From Chlorokybus atmophyticus (taxonomy: Eukaryota > Streptophyta > Chlorokybophyceae > Chlorokybales > Chlorokybaceae): DNA of 64,000 nt. The translations under genes and the position numbers were made by a program. The stretch lies in NCBI GenBank assembly GCA_009103225.1, contig RHPI01000193.1:492650-556649 (forward strand), given 5' to 3'. Positions 1 to 10,571 of this stretch are shown here, one piece after another (positions within the stretch are counted from its first letter, which is position 1; each line of letters starts with the position of its first letter). The notes under the pieces are model-generated. The model made no database searches and was not told where the DNA came from. It worked only from the letters and a program-made list of their open reading frames with translations.

Positions 1-1746
1 CGCTGTTGCAGCTCGAGCCGCCTGGCAGCAACGCCGTTACTCCATGTAAAGCATCCCCGACACCAGCTGACAAAGACTTGCAGGTATGCAATGCACTTGT
101 CACACACGACATCTCTGCTGAGATTAGTTAATTCAAGAAGCGGTCAGTCATAATTAGCATTATCATCGCGTAATCTTGCGTGTGCGCGTACAGCTTGGGC
201 CTCCAAGCACAGACGTAACCCCACTGAAGCCTTTCCAGCCAACAACAGCAACCCCAGGCAAAGGCCAGAGCAGCATACTCCCGTCACCATTTAAGAACCT
301 CGACAGCATGTCAATACTCTTTGCCGAAGTGCGAGCGCAGAGGGCCGAGCTTCAAACTCAGACCCCTACCAAGGGCTCTGCGGGTGGCGTGTTTGACAGC
401 GAGAATGCGTGCGATGGCTTTGCGTTCCAACATGTGTCTCAAGCTGAAACGCGTTCACAGAACTTGCATCACCAACAACAAGCGACAGTTGAAGAACAGA
501 CTACTGCTACAAGATGGGCGAGTGACTTATTTCTGGGAGCAGCTGCTGGGGTGCATCGTGGTGATGGTCGTAGCATGGCTGCGCCGTCAATACTTGACAG
601 CCGAATGTCGCTTCCCGATCTTGAAAACTCCAATTGGGTGAGTTGCAGTGCACTGTACGGTACTGCTGCACAGCACTGGTACATACATCTTATGGACACC
701 GCACACGCACAGGTACATGTACATGCATGTTAACCATGCGTGCATGCGTGCGTGCGTGCGTGCACGGAAGCATAATAAAGGGTACGATGCATACACAAGC
801 CAACAGGCCTGCACTCAAAGACGTAATGGAGTGCACACCCTCCCACACAGTTGCGCGCGCACCTGCCCATGCACGCATTCATATTGCCTGCATGCGTGCT
901 TATTATCTCCGGGTGTCGCTGCAGTCGCTGGGCGCGACAGTGGTGGCGGCAGCAATGGCGGACAGGCAAGCCGAGCCTCAACTGCAGCACAAGGGGGGCA
1001 GCATGGCAGGAGAGCCTCTGGCCAAGTCATTGGTCCCTTTGACAGCAGAAAATGAGCTATCTTTGGGCGCCGACACTTTGCTAACCTTGTTGAACGACAA
1101 CAGTGTCGGTAAGAGGCTGTCATGACATGAGTTGGTCAGCGTGCAACCCACATGCTATACCCAACACGGACATCTCAATGAGTGTTGCATTGCAAAGCAG
1201 GGGATGTAAGGGGCCCTTCAACCAGCCAGCCCACAATAACAGCACCAACAAGTCAGAAGGTTGGTGTCGCTCGCAGACCTTTACGGGCGCTGTTTCACCC
1301 GCTCCCTGGCCAAGTCACAGGGGTACGTGATGATAAAGTACCGCCTAGCTACCTTGGTGTCTTGTCATGCATGAATTGTGTGACTGCATGAGTAATAGAA
1401 GAACTGGGTCACTTTGCAGGAAGAATGCACAGCTTCTCCAATAAAGCCGCCTCCTCCCGTGCCTGCACAGCAGCCGATGAGGCAACCCTCTCCACCGCTA
1501 AACTCTAGCATTAGCACTACTCAAGCCTCTCAAGCCAAGGTGGCGCCTGTAAATAAGACTACTGCTGCACCCAAAGCGCCCAAAGCGCCAGCGCGGAAGC
1601 CGCAAGCAAGCGGTAACAGAAAGCGCAGTGCTTCCCAAGCCTCGGCAGCAACGCTGGATGGCGTCGAGGTCGGCCTTGCCAATAAAGCGTTGGCGGTAGC
1701 TATGGGTGGCACGCAACCGCGCTTCATGTCATTGGCAAAGAAGTAG
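1..1746 (+). CDS. Low-complexity hypothetical protein, 3' part
   Basis: Five exons can be joined with matching phases: 1-83 (the gene enters from outside the window), 194-637, 925-1108, 1201-1322 and 1420-1746, with a TAG stop. All introns are GT-AG. The product is rich in Ser, Pro, Thr, Gln and Ala and looks mostly disordered. Near residue 60 of the visible part it has a short motif, SPFKNLDSMSILFAEV, that may be helical. The last exon is basic and Ala/Lys/Pro-rich (APKAPKAPARKPQASGNRKR), with a hydrophobic stretch before the end FMSLAKK. No catalytic domain is visible and I do not recognise the family. The basic Pro/Lys tail would suit a nucleic-acid or microtubule-binding protein, but that is only a guess. 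The exon chain is well supported; the function is not. Confidence 0.6.
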
Positions 1747-2953
1747 GCAGTTGCAACCTCTGTCTCTAAGCTTAGCCAATTTTTACAGTACAGTAGACAG
1801 AGATTCGTTGGTTGTTGTGAATCTGCCCTTTTGTGTACTAGTGCGAGGGTCCAACAAGTGGATCACGTTCCACTGCTAAGTCACAAGCCAAGTATCTGCC
1901 AGAATCGTATGTGAGCACTCAATGTCTGCTAGCTTCTGCTTTTGGTGCCCATGACATCTGAATGTGAGCAAAACGTGCCATTGCGCAGTGCTGGAACACT
2001 ACAACTGGGCTTGTCTTTCTATCGGTTGGATTGGCTGTTAGCTTGATCAGCATTAGCAGAGTTCTCTATCTCACTACTAAAGGCGGAGATACGCAGTGTT
2101 ACTCAAACACGTTCATTCACATTACCGCTATGTACCGCCCAACGGCTGCTGGCTCACTGTGGTAATCTTTGCGTAGGTGAGCCCCTGTCCTACTCTCATA
2201 CACTAACAGCGACATACTACTACTTGGACATGGATTGCTGTGCGGGGCTGCTGAGGGGCCCAGCGCACCATTGCTTGCTTTACCGTTGTTGCTGGCTTGC
2301 TGCTTGCCTTACTCTAACGCTAACTTGTCTGCTGTGCACCTACTGATATGACTGTACGTGTGTGTAAGTGTGCCGCTGTGCATTGCATCGTGCTTGCTTG
2401 TTGGTTGAACCACATCAGTGAACGCATCGTTTTTGCCCGTGCACTACTGTAAGCACAGTCACTTGCTGATGTTTCTGTCGTTGACTGGAGGCTGTGGGCA
2501 GGGAAGTACAGGGCGCAGCGCAGATGCCAAACTGCCATGTGAGCCAATCGCATGCATGCGCCCTGCTACAGTTGCATGCTCAATAACAGTGTCAGCACGC
2601 AGTGGTCATGCACAAAAGCTGGATGGTACAATTTGTAATGTCGCCCTTTTGCCATGCCGCACTATGCTGCAGGAGGGGGGACAAGGGCTGCTGACTCGTT
2701 GCACCCTCCCCTGCTTTACTATACCTTATGCCTGGTTGCGCAACGTTGGTGTCACACATGGAATTGCATGTGCGAGTTCCACCTTGCATCTTTTGTAAAA
2801 CGGTGGGTAAGCCGCTGTCACAATCAACCACACAGGACCCAAGCACATTTATGTCACTTCCTGTACAATACTGTTGTAAATGTACAAAACATGAGCAACT
2901 ACCCGACACTACATGCCAGGCAGCAGCGTCTCCAACTGTACACATCAACCTAT
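1747..2953. other. Intergenic: tail-to-tail gap before DGAT1
   Basis: This gap holds the 3' flanks of two converging genes. No ORF in it carries a recognisable domain or a chain of spliceable exons. It is mixed-composition DNA without obvious repeats. Confidence 0.5.
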
Positions 2954-5900
2954 CTATACCCGCAATAGACCTGCCGAAGGTTGCCTGATCTGCGCGTTGG
3001 CGACATCATGATAGTATAACAATAGACAAATAGGCTGACCGAATATACAAAACGTCAACCAGAACAGCATGTTGCCGAGCGAATCATTCTTCAACTTCTT
3101 CTGGATTATATTGCCCATGATAATGAGCGGAACCTGACACAACATGCTCAGCAACAGTACATACAGTGTTGCCTGCTGTTGCATTGCTTACGTACACACA
3201 TATGCACGTGTGCATGTATGTGCATGCGCTCATCGGTATGCTGCGTGTTCACAGCAGTATGCGTGCCATGTACCTGCATCATGATGCCCATGAAGGCCCA
3301 GAGGCGCAGCATGTGGCAAGGGATTCCGACAAGCACCTCATGCATCACTGCAGACACGAAGAAGACCAGCAGAATGGACTGGGACTTGTTCAGACCCAAG
3401 CGCAAAGCGGGAAAGTATATGTGCCTCAATAGCCACTTGTGCACCTGCAACAGCACATGCGCCACAGGTAAGAAAGTTGCCACTCTACTGGTGGACAGTT
3501 CATCTGTCGTGTGTGGCAACGAGTATCTCAAGGTAAGAGCAGCGCTCACACCCAACATGCGCACGCACCCACCAACTCAAATTTTTGTACATACACAACA
3601 ACACCCATGCGCATGCACACACGGGTAATATCTATGTTGCGTACCGGCATGTTCCACAACCTCCAGTATTGCTCTATGGTTGTGGCGTTCCACCAGTCCT
3701 TATAAAACTCCTGTGTATATGCATCAAAGCAAGCATGCCACGTCAGCACAACAGACAAGTGTTTTCCATAACGTTACACGAAATCAGCAGTAGGTCACTG
3801 ATTACCCGATCGCCGAAGCGGAGGATTTCAGCTAGAATGTTCAACCACAGGTGGAACAGAGTGTAGAACCCACAGAGCCAGACATACAGAACCGGCAGCG
3901 ACAGCTGCGTGAAGTGAAGCGTCAGACCAATTGTTTGCAAGTGAGCTGAAGAGGTTTGAAGGTGGATGGCATACACGACAGCTGCAAGGCTGACTTGACA
4001 CACCTTGAGGACCCTTTCAACAATCTTCCCGAAGTGCATCTCCTCCCAGCCTTGTCTTGCGTTGAGTATAATGGGTTGTACGTACTGCAGTGCATCAATA
4101 CCATCAGCTATATGCAATGTTTTGAGGTGCGTACGCGCAGGCCTTGTCGGCACATGTACATGAGTGCATCTCGAGCACATATAACCGACCCAACAATCGA
4201 CCTACCATTCAGCGCTATTTGCTACTGACATGCTTACCTGTTCAATAATAAACAACTCCAGGCTCATGAACACAATGAGCTCGCCTATCCTTCTCAGCAG
4301 CCATCTTGCTCGCAGCCGAGGGGACCGAGGGAAGCTCAACTATGCACACAAGCACCTATATGAGCATGCATGGCAGAGGCAGCCCAATTCATGATGACCT
4401 TGGTTACAACCACCAACCTGGTAACAGAGCGTTGGGGCTGCCATGAAGTACATCACATTACGCAGACTGATGTTTTCTGGGTACTGTACAACCTCAGCAT
4501 TCGCAGCAACCTGCATAAGAACATGAAGCTTGTTCAGCAATGGGTGCGCGAATGCGCACATGTAAACATACATATTTTGTAAAGCCCCTGTCACAATCAC
4601 CTGTGGTTGCTGCTTGCCTTGCTTAAGCAGCTGACGCTCATCATAACAAACACATGCATATGACACCAGCTTCATCCAGGTCACCATGGTGAGCATGAGG
4701 AGGACGACCCCAGTAAGAGGCTCACTGCGCACTCTGCACGCATAGCAGTTGCACAGCAGTTCAGTGTCAAATAGGTCGAGTCTCAGATGCGATTATGCAT
4801 GCTTTCTGGTGGAGCGCTGACCTGTGTATGACATAACTCGGCACAAAGAAGCTAGCGCATATGTTCAGAATGTGAAACAGAATGGCTGCTTTGTCCGGCA
4901 GATTGGAGAAAGCAGCGAGGCGTTCAATCGACAACGCGAGGAGGAAGTACATTGGCAAGGTGAGACCAGCCAGCAAAAGTGGCCAGTCCTTGAGGGCGCT
5001 GACATTAAGCCAGAAACCGGGCTTTATCAAAATGCCATACTTCAACATATTCTCCAAAATAAGCCGGCTGTTGGCCGCCAGTATAATAACCATGCCCAAG
5101 TTTATAAGCCCTGCATGGCGCTGCGGACCAAAGAAGCTGGTTAATCCGCAGTGTGTGCTCGCACATGCACTGAGCGCACGCATCACATGTATGCTCACCT
5201 GGTACGACAACGACTCCGAACTTAGCAAGCTATATTTGACTCGTTGATGCACAGGAGTGGATGCTCTCATCATCTTGGGATCGAGCTTGTTGATGCGCAA
5301 GTCCTCACCATCCTTCACATCGCCTAAACAGATGTGAAGGTTGGTGTTCATGTGTGGTGAGACCAATCACAGAATGCAACAGCCATGCCACGACCTGGCC
5401 AAGACAAAGAAACACACCTAAACGCCGAAGGCTGTCAGTGGACGCTGTGCGGTCTTGAGGACCAAGGCGGTGCGGACCTGAGGACAATTGTGTATTATGG
5501 TTAGTGACCTATGCATAGATGATAACAGCCTGCACTGAAGTGTGAGCACACCAGATGGACTCGCATTGGAGTCACTGCTCGTGCGGAAGGGATGCAACGG
5601 AGGTGTTGAGCGCTCAGACTCTGAATGGGCATCACTTGAGGATGAGGCGTCCAAACGGCACCCAGCCTCCTGAAGTAAGTTGATATGCATCAATGCGACA
5701 GCCATTGCCAACCTCCATGCAACACTGACACCCACAGCTTGCGCAGCTACGCAGAAAATACCAACGGCATCAACTTGTGTAAGCACCTGCAAGGCTGTGA
5801 CCCAGTCTCTACCATTGCCAACGTCAGCTGTACTTAGACGCATCAACATATCGCCACGTGAGTCCACTGCCAGTAGAGGGCGTTTAGCAGTTGCATGCCA

Positions 5901-6654
5901 TGCAAGCACAGATAAAGGCAACAATGGGTAGATTGCTTACATATACATATGGTGTAGTACTTGCTGCGCTTGAAGCCTTCTATGCGCAGCGTGCAGCCGG
6001 GCAGATGCACTGAACCCCGAGGGTACTGATCCTTCTCTTTCTCAGTCTTGTAGTACACCAAAACGTCCCCTGACAAGCTGAGGATCGCACAAACACATCA
6101 AGCAATGCATCGCGCATACGTGCGTGCACGTACGTGGGCACACATGCGCAGCATACATTATTACTTTAAACTTATGTACACATATCATGAGCACAAACAA
6201 CTCACCTGAAGTAACGCAAGGACCATGGTTGTTCCAGCAGCCCTGCCCATGGACGGAATTTGTACAGATATCCACATTTTCGCACGCCTGCCAGCAAGCC
6301 GCCATCCTTCTGTGGAAGAACACAGCAGCAGAATTTGGCACTGCGCATGCTTGTGAAAGCTGTCTAGACTTGAGTATCCACACGTACCTTTGCTAGCATG
6401 TGCCTTAATCGACTGATCTCATCGCGCAGCAGTGCGGCTTCTTCAGCACGCGGGGAGCTGGGCGGGCCTGTTGAGTCAGAACCATATCCACCGCCACCTG
6501 CAGAACGAACATCAAGATCCCAGCTTCTCGACCCACCCAACCTCACCTCGCACCTCACACAATCCTTGCAATGACCGCATACACTTGTAATAACACTGTC
6601 TAGCAGCTCAGTCAACATCATACAAAGCGCATACAAATACTGCAGCCAGCGCAT
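2954..6654 (-). CDS. DGAT1: Diacylglycerol O-acyltransferase 1 with N-terminal PH domain
   Basis: Makes triacylglycerol from diacylglycerol and acyl-CoA at the ER membrane (MBOAT family). Sixteen exons join with closed phases: 6388-6497, 6206-6309, 5947-6077, 5787-5866, 5552-5669, 5418-5477, 5199-5323, 4822-5120, 4601-4724, 4418-4483, 4238-4339, 4004-4084, 3806-3904, 3645-3710, 3274-3444 and 2954-3133. Diagnostic motifs are EFYKDWWNATTIEQYWRLWN, VHKWLLRHIYFP, the catalytic-His segment SAVMHEVLVGIP, RLWAFMGIMMQ and the C-terminal FGQPICLLLYYHD. The N-terminal exons (6309-5787) encode a pleckstrin-homology fold: GYLYKFRPW, then WSLRYFSLSGDVLVYYKTEK, then GRDWVTALQ. A Ser-rich linker leads into the MBOAT part. 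PH-DGAT1 fusions are known from several algae but not from animals or seed plants. The start is uncertain: an ATG at 6654 could begin a first exon, but its donor is not clear. The mapped part is about 638 codons. Confidence 0.94.
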
Positions 6655-7909
6655 GCAAGTTGTTCATTGCCACGATTGATAACGTGACAAGGACATTTTC
6701 TGAGCAACAGCAGCATGCATAACTCTCGTCACCACTGTGAGCACTACAACACCATATTCAAACGGTCCGGACAATCGACCACAAACGCCAATGACGCATT
6801 GCTGCAACACGCACTCTTGCTAGCAACTGTTTTGAGCGCGCATGCCATGGGTGCTAGAAAGCTGAATCATAGCTAGAACATCTCAGCAATTACAGCCCAA
6901 CGCAAACTCCTAATCTGCAACCTCTCACGCCAGTGCCCTGTCGCTGCATGCTGTGGCAAGTACTGTTCTGAGATGCGGCACTGCGGCAGGCCAACGAGCA
7001 GCGAACAACTATTCACACCGTCACCGAAAACATGTCCATCAATTAAGCGAGCAGGCCGCAAGCAGCACCTCGCAACACAAGCAGAACTGCAACGCTGTAC
7101 CTCTGGGGCTGCTGTCGCCTCCGAGATTGGACTTCCCTGCCCGGCGGCGGGCCATGACGGCAGGTCACCAACCAAGGCCCGTATCCGTACGATCGACACT
7201 AATAAGCACAAAGACAACAGCGCTACGGACGACACTAACCCCGCCGCCTTGGCCACCGGCTATGCCCGCAGCACTCAGCACTGCCACCTAAGCTCTATAC
7301 CAGTGCTGACGCTGGCATGGGCAGCTCTAAGCAAAACCGTCACGCATCATGCACGTCATGATGATCTCTACGTCACTTTCTATTTTGCCAGCGTCACGCT
7401 TGTGCAGGCGTAACGCTGAAAGCACTGCCGTCATGCAGCATTTGCGTCATGCTGATCTCGTCGTTTCAGCACAGGCGTGACGCTGCCGCAGTGGCTGCTT
7501 GCGTGGCAGCAGAGGTGGCGGCGGCGGAGGTGGTGCAGGACACGGTTGAGGTGGCGCATGTTGGCGTAGAAGCCACTAGCTCAAGGCTGCTTGAACCAAC
7601 TGGATGATGCTCCTCCTAACTTTCTACTGCTTGCCAGAAGCCTCTATCACTTGTTAGCAGCAGTGGACAGTCAGTTGAGCTAGCAGTCCTCATTGAGGTC
7701 CAGCAAACTGCTTGGCCACAGCCATATCAGTTTGACTTGGCTGGTGGAGTTAAACTTGTTCCTGCCATCTGCAAGGGGTGCGGACAGTGGAGAAGCGCTT
7801 GTGGCGTTCAACCAGCCTGGTTACGTGCAAGTCTCTCCTACATGTTGCTTTACAGCTTCGCCAGCTCAGGGTGGGAGCAGCCCCCTAGCAGGTCCGAGTG
7901 TAATAGAAG
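6655..7909. promoter_or_regulatory. Divergent upstream region of DGAT1 and the PILS-like gene
   Basis: About 1.25 kb separates two divergent genes. The part at 7306-7500 has at least eight TGACG/CGTCA pentamers, the core bound by TGA-type and CRE-type bZIP factors. A short ATG ORF of about 50 codons (7449 onward, Ala/Val/Glu-rich) lies here but has no family signal. A hydrophobic minus-strand frame at 6873-7256 lacks an ATG. No other gene is seen. Confidence 0.4.
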
Positions 7910-10571
7910 ATGTTTGCGGATGCCCTGGCGACCAGCGCCAAGGCTGTTGGCCAGGTACGTTCCTTCTGCATGCTGAGCAACTTGTGTTGATTGCCTACAG
8001 TGTCTTGCAACCCGATAGCATGCTTGTGGCGACAACAGTTATAAACGGCTTCCGACCGTCCGCATTTGCTGACCGAACCATGTTCGTACCTTTGTTTTAC
8101 GTACAAGCTTGATCACCAGGGTGTGCTTCGTTGATGATCACGATATATGAACATGCAAGTCCATGTGACTGTTGTCTCTTAGCAGGCATAGACGAGCACT
8201 TGCGCGTATGTTCCGTTGATGATCTTAGTTGACATACGCAGGTGTTGACTATATGTGCTGTTGGCTACTGGAGCGCTCACTATGGACTGCTGCACAGCAA
8301 AGCGCTCACAGATCTCTCAAAGGCAAGCGTGCCAACCCAACGTGTTGCTCAAATGGGGCATTTCATCTGCGCTTCATGGAAACGTGACTTGACTTTGTTG
8401 CTGTGGGTTGCATATGCAGCTTGTCTTCTCGGTTTTGATGCCATGCCTCGTTCTGTACGTGAGTCAGTACTACACCGCAAGCAACTTGAGCAGCTGGGTC
8501 GCATTGCCAATTGCCGGCCTCGCACACATTGTGTTGGGCTTTCTTCTCGGATGGGTAGCGTCTCAGGTACTATTACCCAACTTGTTACAGCATCTGCGGT
8601 TGCCCGTCACTAGACTTGCTGATTCCGGTTGCCTTACTCCAGATGCTGAAGCTTCCTGATGCTGACAGCCGCATGGTGACACTGTCCACAGCCTTTAACA
8701 ACTCTGGCGCAGTCCCGCTTGTACTCATAGATGCTATAGTGCGCAACTCTGCTCGTCTCTCGGTACGTATAAAGCTTCGTTGCAGTGCATTATAGGTTCG
8801 GAGTGTTTCATGACAGTACTTGTATGCAGAAAGAGAGTTCAGCATCACAGAGCGCGCTGGCAATGGTCATGGTGTACTCCATTCCTTGGCTGCTCATCTT
8901 CCTTAGCATTGGTATTGACATCATACGTGGGACAAAGGATGAAAAAGAAGTTTCCACTCCAACATCCAGCCAGCTGTCCAGTCATCCATCTCAAACAATC
9001 CTTGCAACGGCCCTGCCGACCTCACCCGCATCAAGCCGAGGACGATCGCGCGTGTCCGATACACATATGGTAGACATTGCCATCAACAGCGTGGACAGTT
9101 CAGCATCTGGCGCCGTGTTAGAACGCCTTAATGCAGCTGAGTCTGCTTTACCCGAGCTGGCGAACAAAAGCGTGGAGCCAGTAGTGTTGCAGCAAAGCCC
9201 TTCAAAGGCGTTGCGTCCGTTATGGCTAAGAGCAGCTCTGAGAGTACGTCGCTGTTTTGCATGTCTTGTTGTCAGATTTATACCGCTGCATGCCTACAAG
9301 CACGGAGTTGACTGCTTTGACGTTGGTTGCAGCTGCTGCGTATTCTCAACACGCCAACCAACATTGCACTTGCAGCTGCACTCATCATCGGTCTCGCTGC
9401 TCCAATCAGGGTAAGCTGTTGCGATGGGTTTGGGTCATAATAGTAATGAAAAGATGAGCCAAAAGTCTTAACACAACATGGTGCAACTAGCAAACGCTGC
9501 TCATTAGGCCACATGCTGAAGCATAGTCAGCCGATCTCATACAAAGTCAATATGGTATGGTTGCTGACTCGCGCATGGTTTGTGCTTGGGTGCGTATTCA
9601 AGGAGTTGTTGAAGGACTCACAACTAACACTGAGCCCCTTACTGACCGGACTCCTGTGTTGATTGCAGAAGTTGTTCTTTCCAGCAAGTGCACCACTTGG
9701 CTGGTTCATGGGCGGTATTGGAGTGTTGGGCAATGCCACTATTCCTCTGGCCACGCTGATCCTAGCTGGAAGGCAAGCATATAGCCAACAACAGCATGAG
9801 TTGTTAGGTTCACAGCCCTTACCAGCATCAGCTCTGTTTGCTCAAAGCCTTCTGCTCACTGCACCCATGACTTGCGCAGCTTGCACATGATTGTCGCTCA
9901 GATGATGGCAGCGCGCGCAGCCAGAAAGCGACGAAATGAGGAGCAACATGCCACGCAAGAGGGGATGCACTTGACACCACCAAGTGTACGCCTGACAGTG
10001 GTCGTGTGCGTTCTGAGACTCATCATCATGCCCGCGATCTCCTTCCCACTGAGTAAGTGTACATCAGTACAAATGTTATCCAGACATGAGCAGCCCAGGC
10101 ACTGTGCAGCACCTCATATCATGTGAATGAAATGTGTTGCGTTGGGTGCACGGGCTGCAAGTACGTCATGTTGACCAATCACTTGTTGCGCAGCTTTCTT
10201 GGCACAGAAGAAGGGCCTGTTAGGCACACCTACGAACCTGTTGCTTGAGCTTGTGATTCTGGTGAGTTGCTTGCAAGGGTGTTCACATGTTGACGATGTT
10301 GCGCTATTGTTCTCATAAGGTGCGTGTTAGGTGCAATCAGCAGCGCCAAGTTCACAGCTGCTCATCTCCTTCTACCAGCTGTATGGCTTTGAGAAGCAGG
10401 CAGCCAGGCTGTCTTTCATTTATCTTCTGCAGGTAAGCGTTGATCAAGGTCACAGCGCGATTGCTTACAATGGCTCTACTGTGTACTCACCAAAAGTTGT
10501 TTGTGCAGTACGTGTTTGGCATTGCCAGCGTAACTGCTGCTATTGTTGCGGCTCTATCCTTTGTACACTAG
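7910..10571 (+). CDS. Auxin efflux carrier family (PILS-like) transporter
   Basis: A polytopic membrane carrier of the AEC/PIN-like family. In plants these proteins move auxin or related small molecules, and PILS members act at the ER. Eleven exons with closed phases: 7910-7954, 8242-8322, 8420-8566, 8643-8762, 8830-9243, 9333-9410, 9669-9772, 9880-10052, 10194-10261, 10331-10432 and 10509-10571, giving 464 aa. Family signals are the first helix VLTICAVGYWSAHYGLL followed by LVFSVLMPCLVLY, then STAFNNSGAVPLVLIDA (the AEC gap-helix region), a central hydrophilic loop of about 100 residues, and the C-terminal half with PLGWFMGGIGVLGNATIPLA and a final helix. Two introns (8323-8419 and 9773-9879) use GC donors, AG|GCAAGC. 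The start at 7910 gives the usual short N-terminus before helix 1. The substrate is inferred from the family only. Confidence 0.88.

Noticed and set aside
6873-7256. 127-codon minus-strand frame with a hydrophobic start
   Set aside because: It begins at a GTG, has no in-frame ATG, no family signal and no splice link to DGAT1 in the required phase.
8112-8235. Two GTTGATGATC words as box C elements of a snoRNA
   Set aside because: The first base does not fit the box C consensus (RTGATGA) and no box D with terminal stem is present.
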